Assembly (NCBI GenBank): GCA_934481385.1
Contig: CAKSPD010000026.1
Span: 1 to 9,602, forward strand
DNA from: an uncultured Oscillospiraceae bacterium
GTDB taxonomy: Bacteria > Bacillota > Clostridia > Oscillospirales > Ruminococcaceae
Direction of reading: 5' to 3'
DNA length: 9,602 nt
The notes under the pieces are model-generated. The model was given only the letters and a program-made list of their open reading frames with translations. It ran no database searches and was not told where the DNA came from. Numbering within the stretch: position 1 is the first letter of the stretch; each line of letters starts with the position of its first letter. Below are positions 1 through 6,816 of the stretch, in pieces. Both the position numbers and the translations under genes were made by a program.

Positions 1-2439
1 ATAAATTTTTAAAACATTGTCCAATGTGATTTTATTTTCTTTACCGAAAATCTTTCTGAAAAATCCAAAAATACCTTTGGTATTTCCTGTAGAATATTCA
101 TTTAAAGAACGCATCGCATCTTCAATAATCAGCTTAATTCCTTCTGCATTTAAGTTTTTGATGCTTAAATCACCACCTGAACTATGCTGTCCAAATACTA
201 TTTTAAATTCAGGAATTTCAATATTCAATTGTTCAGAACAACTTTTCATCAAATCCTCAGAGTGCTTTTTTACAACATCACGAAAATTATTTAATCTTTG
301 AGTCCATATAAATGACATTACATTGCAAATTGCTTTTTGTTCTTTTTCAAGCTCTGCTCCCATTTCGTCCTTTCTTTTCGAAACAAATCTAGTCATTTCA
401 GAACAACAAATTTCAGAAAGCTTTTTGCTATACCAATCACAAATCGAGTTAATATTTAAAGTTTTGTTGCTATTTTCACCATATTCACTTCTCAATGCTC
501 TTGTAAGCTCAGTGTTGACTCTCTTATTTGTAACTTCATTAACAATAGCATCAAACCCAACCTGTTTTTGCACTTCCTCAGAATAAAGTTTTCCTATTTC
601 AGAAAGTTTAATTGGTCTTTTTTTAGTAAGTTCCCTCAAATATACACTTTTTTTATCATCATAGGCATCGTATATGTTAATGTATTTATCATTATACAAA
701 TCATTATACTCTTTATCAAGTATTTTTCCTGTTTCATTTTTAAAATTTTTAAGAATTTTAATAGCTTTATCAAGAAGGTCTTTATTCTCTTTCAGCTTCT
801 GCATTAACTCCTCAATATGAAAAAGGTTCATAATTGCTTTGTATTCACTATCTATTTTGAACATCAGATTGTTAACTTTTTCATTTCTTGCTTTTTGAGT
901 TGAAATGTAACTAACATAGGAAAGCAGGTTAGGCATACCGCTGAATTCTTCCATTTCTTGTACGCTTGCTATGCTTTGTTTATGCCAAACTTCTGCATTG
1001 TCAAGCATTCCCCTTAACTGTTGCAGTGTTGAAATAGCTCTTTTTTCGTAATCTGCCGAGATTGTTTCAGAATCATCATAGCTAAGAATACATCTTTTCA
1101 TAGCTTTATCTGTAAAATTATTGATTAAACATCTGCAATCACCATCATCATTAGGGCACTTTAATGTAGGTGCTGTGAGTGCATTGAAATAAGTTAAAGC
1201 AGATGTACCAACAACTACACAACCACGAAAATCAATTCCATCGACTTTTCCCGTAGAAATAAGCTTGTTTCTTATAAAATCAACGATTCTGACAACGCTT
1301 TTATCACTTCCGTCATCATATCTTAAATCAAGCTTATTAACATTAAGAATAAGAGAATAATTTTTCCCCTTTTTTTGACACATTTTCCAAACTTCTTTGA
1401 TATATTCATATTCATCATCTGTCAAATACTTTGAATAATCAATAGTAAAAATAATAACATCGGCAGAATTAACACCTCTCCTTGCTGCTTCCTTATGAGC
1501 TGTTGCATTAGCTAAATTCGGACCAGGAGTATCATAAATGGTGTATGTTGAAAAGCTGTTTTTTGTAGAAGGATACCAAAGTTCCATATCAGGAATGCCT
1601 AATCCTGATTCATAATCCTTATTGGCATTTGTAAATAATTCATTTAATTTATAACGCATTTCTTCTGCATTATCATTTTTATATCCTTTTCCTTTATATT
1701 TCAAATGGAAAGAATTATCTTTGCTTTTTCTGTATATGCAGTTATTAGGTGTTGCAAGTTCAAGGCTTGTTGGAGCAATTTCATATTCTATCATAGAATT
1801 AACAATAACGCTTTTTCCGGATTTTTTTGTTGCTGCAACAGCTATACGTAATTCATTATCTTTAGTCTGTTCGATAAGATTTGAAATTGATTCAAGCTTT
1901 TGAAGAATAATGTTTCTATAGTTCTTTTCATCGTCCTTCAAACCATTAACACGTTCAATAGAATCTAAAACAGCTTCTTTATGTTTATCAATAGATTTTT
2001 CAAAAGCAAGAATTTTTTCATTATCCTGAAACTCTTTTTCTGTACACACATGAACAGCAGATAACTGAATATTCATATAGATAAACTGCTGTATAATTTC
2101 ACACAGACTATATCTTACTTTCATTGCCTGTTCATCTGTAACATCAATGTCGCCAAGAACTACTACTTCACATTGTTCATTGGTATCTATATTTTTGAGA
2201 AGTTCACTTAAAAGAGAATATTTTGCTTTTTTATGATTTTTATTAAGCATAACATTTATTTTCAATTCCTTGCATATGCACATACGGGATTGAATCTTCT
2301 CTTTTAATTCTAATTGCGGAATATACTCATAAAGATTACAATCTTTAGGAGCTACAAATACGGGATTCTCTTTAATATTGTCAATAATTTTATCTCTTGC
2401 TTCTTTTATTTCAGTAGGAGAAAGTAATATTACATTCAT
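1..2439 (-). CDS. Dynamin-like GTPase, second gene of tandem pair (3' end outside window)
   Basis: The frame is open without a stop from ATG 2439 to the window edge (813 codons), so the protein is truncated only by the window. The start is supported by GAGG (2450-2447) seven bases upstream. The GTPase motifs are visible: a P-loop of A203-x4-G208-K209-S210 (alanine replaces the usual first glycine), G3 D303-T-P-G306, G4 N368-K-L-D371 and a G5-like T-S-A at 412-414. About 190 residues precede the GTPase domain; they look alpha/beta and I do not recognise them. A long, mostly helical region follows, as in bacterial dynamin-like proteins. A cysteine cluster (C428, C435, C437) follows G5. A hydrophobic, basic stretch at about 789-800 (IFGFFRKIFGK) could be a membrane-contacting paddle. 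The gene follows the other GTPase gene by 12 nt, so the two are probably co-transcribed and may form a hetero-oligomer. Family assignment is confident; function is inferred. Confidence 0.85.
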   Translation of the reverse strand, partial: MNVILLSPTEIKEARDKIIDNIKENPVFVAPKDCNLYEYIPQLELKEKIQSRMCICKELKINVMLNKNHKKAKYSLLSELLKNIDTNEQCEVVVLGDIDVTDEQAMKVRYSLCEIIQQFIYMNIQLSAVHVCTEKEFQDNEKILAFEKSIDKHKEAVLDSIERVNGLKDDEKNYRNIILQKLESISNLIEQTKDNELRIAVAATKKSGKSVIVNSMIEYEIAPTSLELATPNNCIYRKSKDNSFHLKYKGKGYKNDNAEEMRYKLNELFTNANKDYESGLGIPDMELWYPSTKNSFSTYTIYDTPGPNLANATAHKEAARRGVNSADVIIFTIDYSKYLTDDEYEYIKEVWKMCQKKGKNYSLILNVNKLDLRYDDGSDKSVVRIVDFIRNKLISTGKVDGIDFRGCVVVGTSALTYFNALTAPTLKCPNDDGDCRCLINNFTDKAMKRCILSYDDSETISADYEKRAISTLQQLRGMLDNAEVWHKQSIASVQEMEEFSGMPNLLSYVSYISTQKARNEKVNNLMFKIDSEYKAIMNLFHIEELMQKLKENKDLLDKAIKILKNFKNETGKILDKEYNDLYNDKYINIYDAYDDKKSVYLRELTKKRPIKLSEIGKLYSEEVQKQVGFDAIVNEVTNKRVNTELTRALRSEYGENSNKTLNINSICDWYSKKLSEICCSEMTRFVSKRKDEMGAELEKEQKAICNVMSFIWTQRLNNFRDVVKKHSEDLMKSCSEQLNIEIPEFKIVFGQHSSGGDLSIKNLNAEGIKLIIEDAMRSLNEYSTGNTKGIFGFFRKIFGKENKITLDNVLKIY

Positions 2440-2451
2440 TTTTATACCTCA

Positions 2452-5037
2452 TTATTTTTCATACATCTTAACAGAAGTAAGGATTTTTTGAATTTCAGAA
2501 CATATTTCTCTGTGTAAAATTCTTTTTTTCTCTTCTGCTTCTATATCAGCAAGCTGGCCACAAGCAATTTTGTCAGTATTTTTAGCAACAAAATCACCAA
2601 ATTTATACAGATTTTTCTGTCTGGCATCAACACTGTTAATAATATTTTCAATACTTCTTACAACATAGTATGTAAAAGCCTTATCAATCTGAATAGCAGG
2701 TATGGCAGCTTTCAATAAAATATCTCCAAGTATATCAATATCATTATGAATATGCAAACATATTGTATCTTCATTGCTACTGTTTAAATTTTCGGATTTA
2801 CAACGTTCATTATAATAGTCAAATGTAATTTCCGGAAAAGGAGCACTGCCCTGAGGTTCTGCAATATCATCAACATCTTCAAATTCTACACTTAAATAAT
2901 TAAAGAGAGCATCAATAAAACGCTCAGCTGAAGAATGTGGTCTTCTTTCACAAACATTTTCAAGATATTCAAGTGATTCATCTTTCTTTTCATACATAAC
3001 TTTTCTGAGAAGAGGAGTAAATTTTTCTTCTATCTCGGAATGATATTCCGGGACATAACTTTTTATAACAGATAGCAATGTGTTAATATAATCATCTTCT
3101 TTTTTATTTCCATTCATTTCATTATGAAAAAGAATTGAATAAAGCATAGGCTGTCTGTCAGCAGGAAGTGTTTGTACATTTTCTTCATGAAAAATACTTA
3201 AACTATAAAGATTAAGTTTTCTTTCTTTAAAGGCTGACCATCTGTCACGACCGCCAAAATTCTGACGGATTAAAGTTTCAAAAAGGTCTGTGGCAAATCT
3301 TTCAGAAAGACTTCTGTAATATCCCTCTCTGTTTTCAGGGTTTATAAACTTAAGGTATTCTTTAATGCTTTCTAATAATTCTTTATAATAGGGATGACTG
3401 GAATTTATATTAAAAGCATCAAGGAAAATATTTATAATCTTTTCATCATATTCATTATGAGTAGATATGGCAATATCAATTACCGTTTTGGTAAAATAAT
3501 CATATATTGCATTATATTTATTTTTTCTCAAAGTTCTTTCAAATTCATCTAATGCAATATTAGAGCCTGTTGTACTAACTTCATTAACGGCAGATTCTTT
3601 TTCCTGTTCGGAAATAACATATACCTCTGAATTTATTGAAGAAATCAATTCTTTAAATTTGCTTGTAAGCGGACATGATGGATTAGAAAAAGTTCTTTGT
3701 ATTTCACTGCGAAGACTATATAAATTTTTTTGTATTGTTTCTTTGGCCTCATCAAGAAGTCTGATAGTAATACTAGAAATTTCGTTTATATTAAAGTTAT
3801 CTCCTGCCGAGTCTTTTAAAACATCTAAAACAGGGGCAAGGCATTCTTGAAGTTCGCTATAAATTCTGTTTATACGTTTTTTTAATATTTCAAATCTTTC
3901 GGTATTATTGTAAGTTTCGAGTCTTTTATGTATTTCATCTATACCATCATTTATTCCTTTTTCCGCTAATTTTTCATAAGCACCTGTATTTGAAATTTTG
4001 CCTTCTTTTTCAAGCTTAGCTCTTGCAGAACCAATAACTAATCTATGGTCAATATAATCAGAACGTACAATTCTGTATCTTTCAAGTTGACCTTTCAGAA
4101 CCTGAACATTTGTTTCTATGGAATCATTTACAGTATCAGATTTATTTCCAAAAACAAAAGTTTTTTCATTAAATGGTATACCATCTTGGTCAACTTCACC
4201 CTCAAAAATCTGAACTTGCGGACCTGTTATGCTTGGTTTATTTGTACTTGCAATCATTATTATTACATCTGCTGTTGCCATCATATGAATGGTTTGCTCT
4301 TTATGAATTTGTGTGGGTGAATCAAATCCAGGTACATCATAAATAATAGCATTCTGCATATCAACAAGTTTACTTGAATGTATTGTAATTTCTTTTACAG
4401 CTACGGCAAAAGCTGAATCCTGAATATATTTTTTAAATTCATCACTTTCAAGTTGTTCTGCTCCCTTGTATATTCTATCAGCAGAACCAACATGTGAAAT
4501 CAAAGTATCTTTATGTTCAAGTATATTTTCAACATCTTCATTTACATTAGCACGATAAAAATTCTTTTTTTCATCAGAAAGCTGTTCAAATAATTCTCTA
4601 TATTTGTTCAAAGAAAGTGTTGTAAAATCATAGTTTTCAGCATGTTCAATTCCCATTGTGACGAGATTATCGATAAGTTTTTTGTTAAATTCATCACGGC
4701 TAAAAAATATTATTTCTGCATAATCATTTTCACCATATCTTATACTTGTCGATGTATATGTGCATCTTGGTTCCATAGAAGGAAGAATATCATTTCCCAT
4801 TAATGCATTGGCAAAAGTACTTTTTCCAGCCTTTTCAAGACCAATAATAGCAATTTCAAATTCATTATTAGAAAGCTTTGTTTTCAATTTTTTTGCTTTA
4901 TTTAAAAGCTTATTAATTTCAGTGGCTTTTGATTGGGAAATAATATCCTGAAACTTTGGATTAAGCAATTCTGTCATTCCTGATATTTGAAAATCTAACT
5001 TTCGGATATATAATTCTCTTTCAGAAGATGTTTTCAT
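2452..5037 (-). CDS. Dynamin-like GTPase, first gene of tandem pair
   Basis: The protein has 861 residues from ATG 5037, chosen because GGAGG lies six bases upstream; an in-frame ATG 13 codons further out (5076) has no such site and sits between the promoter and the binding site. The G domain has canonical motifs: G66-L-E-K-A-G71-K72-S73, a switch-I threonine cluster near residues 93-97 (TYTST), D234-V-P-G237, N298-K-S-D301 and S-A-R at 337-339. The remaining 500 or so residues appear helical and polar, as expected of a dynamin stalk, with no obvious transmembrane segment. Large bacterial dynamin-like GTPases act at membranes by GTP-driven oligomerisation and often occur as adjacent pairs; here the partner starts 12 nt downstream. 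A strong promoter with flanking dyads precedes the gene, and an XRE regulator is divergent from it. A role in phage defence or membrane remodelling is inferred from family and context only. Confidence 0.9.
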   Translation of the reverse strand: MKTSSERELYIRKLDFQISGMTELLNPKFQDIISQSKATEINKLLNKAKKLKTKLSNNEFEIAIIGLEKAGKSTFANALMGNDILPSMEPRCTYTSTSIRYGENDYAEIIFFSRDEFNKKLIDNLVTMGIEHAENYDFTTLSLNKYRELFEQLSDEKKNFYRANVNEDVENILEHKDTLISHVGSADRIYKGAEQLESDEFKKYIQDSAFAVAVKEITIHSSKLVDMQNAIIYDVPGFDSPTQIHKEQTIHMMATADVIIMIASTNKPSITGPQVQIFEGEVDQDGIPFNEKTFVFGNKSDTVNDSIETNVQVLKGQLERYRIVRSDYIDHRLVIGSARAKLEKEGKISNTGAYEKLAEKGINDGIDEIHKRLETYNNTERFEILKKRINRIYSELQECLAPVLDVLKDSAGDNFNINEISSITIRLLDEAKETIQKNLYSLRSEIQRTFSNPSCPLTSKFKELISSINSEVYVISEQEKESAVNEVSTTGSNIALDEFERTLRKNKYNAIYDYFTKTVIDIAISTHNEYDEKIINIFLDAFNINSSHPYYKELLESIKEYLKFINPENREGYYRSLSERFATDLFETLIRQNFGGRDRWSAFKERKLNLYSLSIFHEENVQTLPADRQPMLYSILFHNEMNGNKKEDDYINTLLSVIKSYVPEYHSEIEEKFTPLLRKVMYEKKDESLEYLENVCERRPHSSAERFIDALFNYLSVEFEDVDDIAEPQGSAPFPEITFDYYNERCKSENLNSSNEDTICLHIHNDIDILGDILLKAAIPAIQIDKAFTYYVVRSIENIINSVDARQKNLYKFGDFVAKNTDKIACGQLADIEAEEKKRILHREICSEIQKILTSVKMYEK

Positions 5038-5066
5038 ATTTACCTCCATTTTTACATTATATAACA

Positions 5067-5087
5067 AAGTATACATAAATTATACTT
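5067..5087. promoter_or_regulatory. Inverted repeat at the transcription start, possible second operator
   Basis: AAGTATA (5067-5073) and TATACTT (5081-5087) are perfect 7-bp arms separated by CATAAAT. The dyad lies just downstream of the -10 and spans the expected start of transcription. In AT-rich DNA such dyads arise fairly easily, so its position is the main support. Confidence 0.4.
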
Positions 5088-5088
5088 G

Positions 5089-5117
5089 ATTATATCATAT
5101 TTTGACAAATATGTCAA
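5089..5117 (-). promoter_or_regulatory. Strong sigma-A type promoter for the GTPase pair
   Basis: On the minus strand TTGACA (5117-5112) is separated by exactly 17 bases from TATAAT (5094-5089). TGA directly precedes the -10, giving an extended -10 (TGN). Both hexamers match consensus at every position. Transcription would start near 5082, leaving a leader of about 45 nt before ATG 5037. This is the best promoter in the window, suggesting high expression when not repressed. Confidence 0.85.
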
Positions 5118-5119
5118 AA
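5100..5119. promoter_or_regulatory. Inverted repeat over the -35, possible operator
   Basis: TTTTGACA and TGTCAAAA form perfect 8-bp arms around AATA. The dyad covers the -35 hexamer of the GTPase promoter, so a dimeric repressor bound here would block RNA polymerase. Part of the symmetry comes from the TTGACA hexamer itself, but the matching left arm is not required by the promoter. The divergent XRE protein is the natural candidate ligand (inference). Confidence 0.5.
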
Positions 5120-5314
5120 AATTTGCAATGTCTTGAATAGAAAATTTGCGGACTTTTTTGTGGATTATAACCAATAATTTATATTTTTGTTATCAAGTGT
5201 TTCTTAATATATTTATTTTTTAAGCTACATATTACTGTATTGTGTTATACAGCTTTAAAATTGATTTTATCACAACAAATATTATTTTTCTTATTATAAA
5301 CCATATTTTTTCTG

Positions 5315-5343
5315 TTGTCAAGTAGTTTTTCAACTTTTAATAT
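5315..5343 (+). promoter_or_regulatory. Probable promoter of the XRE regulator gene
   Basis: TTGTCA (5315-5320) and TAATAT (5338-5343) are 17 bases apart, with five and four matches to consensus. Transcription would begin near 5350, within the dyad at 5348-5362. An alternative -10, TATACT at 5366-5371, has no good -35 and would start transcription almost on the ribosome binding site. Confidence 0.5.
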
Positions 5344-5347
5344 GTTT

Positions 5348-5362
5348 ACTTTTCAGAAAAGT
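5348..5362. promoter_or_regulatory. Perfect 15-nt palindrome, possible autoregulatory operator
   Basis: ACTTTTC and GAAAAGT flank a single central A. The palindrome sits at the expected transcription start of the XRE gene, 30 nt before its ATG, where many XRE regulators bind to repress themselves. Its sequence does not match the dyads at the GTPase promoter, so one protein may not bind both. Confidence 0.45.
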
Positions 5363-5392
5363 GCTTATACTCTTTTTTTAGAGGTGATATTT

Positions 5393-5731
5393 ATGATACT
5401 TGATTACAAACAAATCGGCAGAAATCTTGCAAGGAGGCGAAAGGAGCTACGGTTAAAACAGTTTGAAGTGTGTGAACGTGCGGAAATCAATGACAAATAC
5501 CTTTCCTGCATTGAAACGGCACGTTCAATTCCAAGCCTTGAAGTTTTCCTGAAATTATGTACCGCTCTTGAAACAACTCCTGACCACATTCTTCTGGGTA
5601 CTGTCCGCCAAACAGATTATTCGGAAGATGATGTGGCTTTACTGGAAAAATTCCGAATTCTTTCGCCTGACAACAAACGTCTTTGCCTTGCATTTATGGA
5701 TTTGCTTTCTGATAATTTTCAGAATTCTTAA
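5393..5731 (+). CDS. XRE-family HTH transcriptional regulator
   Basis: The protein has 112 residues from ATG 5393, preceded by AGAGGTGA (5380-5387), a strong ribosome binding site. An in-frame ATG at 5315 would add 26 residues but lies on the promoter and lacks a binding site. Residues about 7-67 form a Cro/C1-type helix-turn-helix (HTH_3): K22-Q-F-E-V-C-E-R-A is helix 2, and the recognition helix is around N33-D-K-Y-L-S-C-I-E-T-A-R-S45, with the typical Y-L-S-x-I-E pattern. The C-terminal 40 residues are helical and may dimerise. It is a cytoplasmic DNA-binding protein, divergent from the GTPase pair with dyads at both promoters, so it probably represses them, itself, or both. No metalloprotease or sensor domain is present. 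The family is certain; the target is inferred. Confidence 0.9.
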   Translation: MILDYKQIGRNLARRRKELRLKQFEVCERAEINDKYLSCIETARSIPSLEVFLKLCTALETTPDHILLGTVRQTDYSEDDVALLEKFRILSPDNKRLCLAFMDLLSDNFQNS

Positions 5732-5807
5732 TCCATATTCTTATTATAGCTATCATACAAGACAGACGGTTGTCCGTTCATAAATAATTTACAATTAAAT
5801 CTGCAAA

Positions 5808-5843
5808 AAAATCCGCTGTGAACCTGATTTCACAACGGATTTT
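5808..5843. terminator. Bidirectional Rho-independent terminator
   Basis: AAAATCCG-C-TGTGAA (5808-5822) pairs with TTCACA-A-CGGATTTT (5829-5843) around a CCTGAT loop, with one C/A mismatch. On the minus strand the stem runs into seven T residues, just after the stop of the membrane ORF at 5847. On the plus strand it is followed by TTTTAGTTT, 76 nt after the XRE stop. It probably serves the convergent transcripts from both sides. Confidence 0.85.
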
Positions 5844-5846
5844 AGT

Positions 5847-6809
5847 TTAATTCATACTTTCTAATGCTAATCTTAAGCCTTTTACCATACTCTTTTTTCC
5901 TGGTAAAGAAATATATTTTCTGTTTCTTGTTTCCTCTTCAACAAAGTCTGTTAATAGATTACGGGCAAAACTCTTTTTGTCATCACTTGCAAACATATCT
6001 TGCAATAATTTTCCGGTTAATTTTTTACTTAATCTATCTACAATATTTTTTGCTTCTTCCTCATTAAGCAGATATTCATATGCCATATCCTTAAAAACAT
6101 TTTCTATTATACTTACCATTTCTTCTGCATCATCTTCAATAAACAGTCCCATAACTGCATTCAAAACTTTGCCTGATACGCCTCCGGCAAGTATTGAACC
6201 AGCCAGACCGCCTATAAATCCGCCAATTGCAGTACCAATAACAGGCACGGCAGAACCTATAGCAGCACCTGCCGCTGCTCCGCCTACCCAGCCTGCACCT
6301 CCTCCGGCGACAGTTGCTGTAGTATTTGTGATATTTTTAAAAAGTTGCTTTCCTGATATTCTTCCTCTGAATATATTGACGACATCAAATGATGACAAAA
6401 CTACTACTGATACTGCTCCCGTAATTACATTTCCACGCAACATTTTTGCAGCACTTTTCATTGCAGCAGCACCATATATATTGCTTCTGCTTCTGAATGC
6501 ATTTACAAGTACAGCAGATGCTTTAGAACCGATTATATTCACAACGGCTTCTGAACTTCCTACCAGAAGACTGTTAAGCCCTGCTTTTGACAATTGACTT
6601 GACAAAACTGCTGTAACAAATGATGTTCCGCCAACTTTTATTCCGGATAATGCCGACTGTTTTAAGGCAATTTCAAAACTTTCACCATTCCAGAGTGATG
6701 TTGCAAATGTCAATGCCGAAGTGATTCCAAAAGCATATGTTGATACAATTGCACCATTTACCGCATCATAGGTAATTGATTCAACAGTTCCTGCTTTTGC
6801 AATATTCAT
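5847..6809 (-). CDS. Glycine-zipper membrane protein (C-terminal part of split gene)
   Basis: The 320-codon ORF begins at ATG 6809, which has only a weak AGG two bases upstream, so it is probably an internal methionine of the longer gene; the open frame extends back to at least the junction at 6857-6861. Hydrophobic segments occur at about residues 18-40, 128-147 and 167-222. The last is a long glycine/alanine zipper with repeated GxxxG and GG spacing (GGFIGGLAGSILAGG), typical of segments that insert in or oligomerise within membranes. The C-terminal 100 residues are charged and helical. A role as a membrane-active effector joined to a nuclease-like head is possible but speculative. I do not recognise a named family. 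On its own it probably lacks an efficient translation start. Confidence 0.6.
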   Translation of the reverse strand: MNIAKAGTVESITYDAVNGAIVSTYAFGITSALTFATSLWNGESFEIALKQSALSGIKVGGTSFVTAVLSSQLSKAGLNSLLVGSSEAVVNIIGSKASAVLVNAFRSRSNIYGAAAMKSAAKMLRGNVITGAVSVVVLSSFDVVNIFRGRISGKQLFKNITNTTATVAGGGAGWVGGAAAGAAIGSAVPVIGTAIGGFIGGLAGSILAGGVSGKVLNAVMGLFIEDDAEEMVSIIENVFKDMAYEYLLNEEEAKNIVDRLSKKLTGKLLQDMFASDDKKSFARNLLTDFVEEETRNRKYISLPGKKSMVKGLRLALESMN

Positions 6810-6816
6810 AGCCTGT

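Larger units (their letters stand above)
5038..5392. other. 355-nt divergent intergenic region
   Basis: No gene is seen in this very AT-rich stretch between the GTPase and XRE genes. It holds the minus-strand promoter and its two dyads, a third dyad CTGTAT-N6-ATACAG at 5235-5252 in the middle, and the plus-strand promoter and dyad near the XRE gene. The middle part (about 5120-5310) is longer than two promoters need, so it may hold further regulatory sites or a small RNA, but I see no convincing terminator or RNA fold there. Confidence 0.6.

Noticed and set aside
17..807. Several plus-strand ORFs of 79-94 codons at the left end
   Set aside because: They lie opposite a continuous 813-codon minus-strand frame with GTPase motifs, are low in complexity (rich in F, I, S and L), and lack ribosome binding sites.
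5038..5076. Upstream ATG 5076 for the first GTPase, and similar extended starts at 5315, 8387 and 9519 for other genes
   Set aside because: In each case the extension overlaps promoter sequence and lacks a ribosome binding site, while the internal ATG has a well spaced one.
5312..5322. 11-mer CTGTTGTCAAG shared, in inverted orientation, with 9555-9565 upstream of the right-edge gene
   Set aside because: It overlaps promoter-like TTGACA/TTGTCA elements, and a single 11-mer match in AT-rich DNA of this length is not surprising.
5764..5778. Small hairpin ACGG-TTGT-CCGT after the XRE gene
   Set aside because: The stem is only 4 bp with no T tract; the strong hairpin at 5808-5843 explains termination better.
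5977..6597. Plus-strand ORF of 206 codons, rich in P, A and T
   Set aside because: It is the antisense shadow of the glycine/alanine-rich membrane segment on the minus strand, and no start signal is seen.
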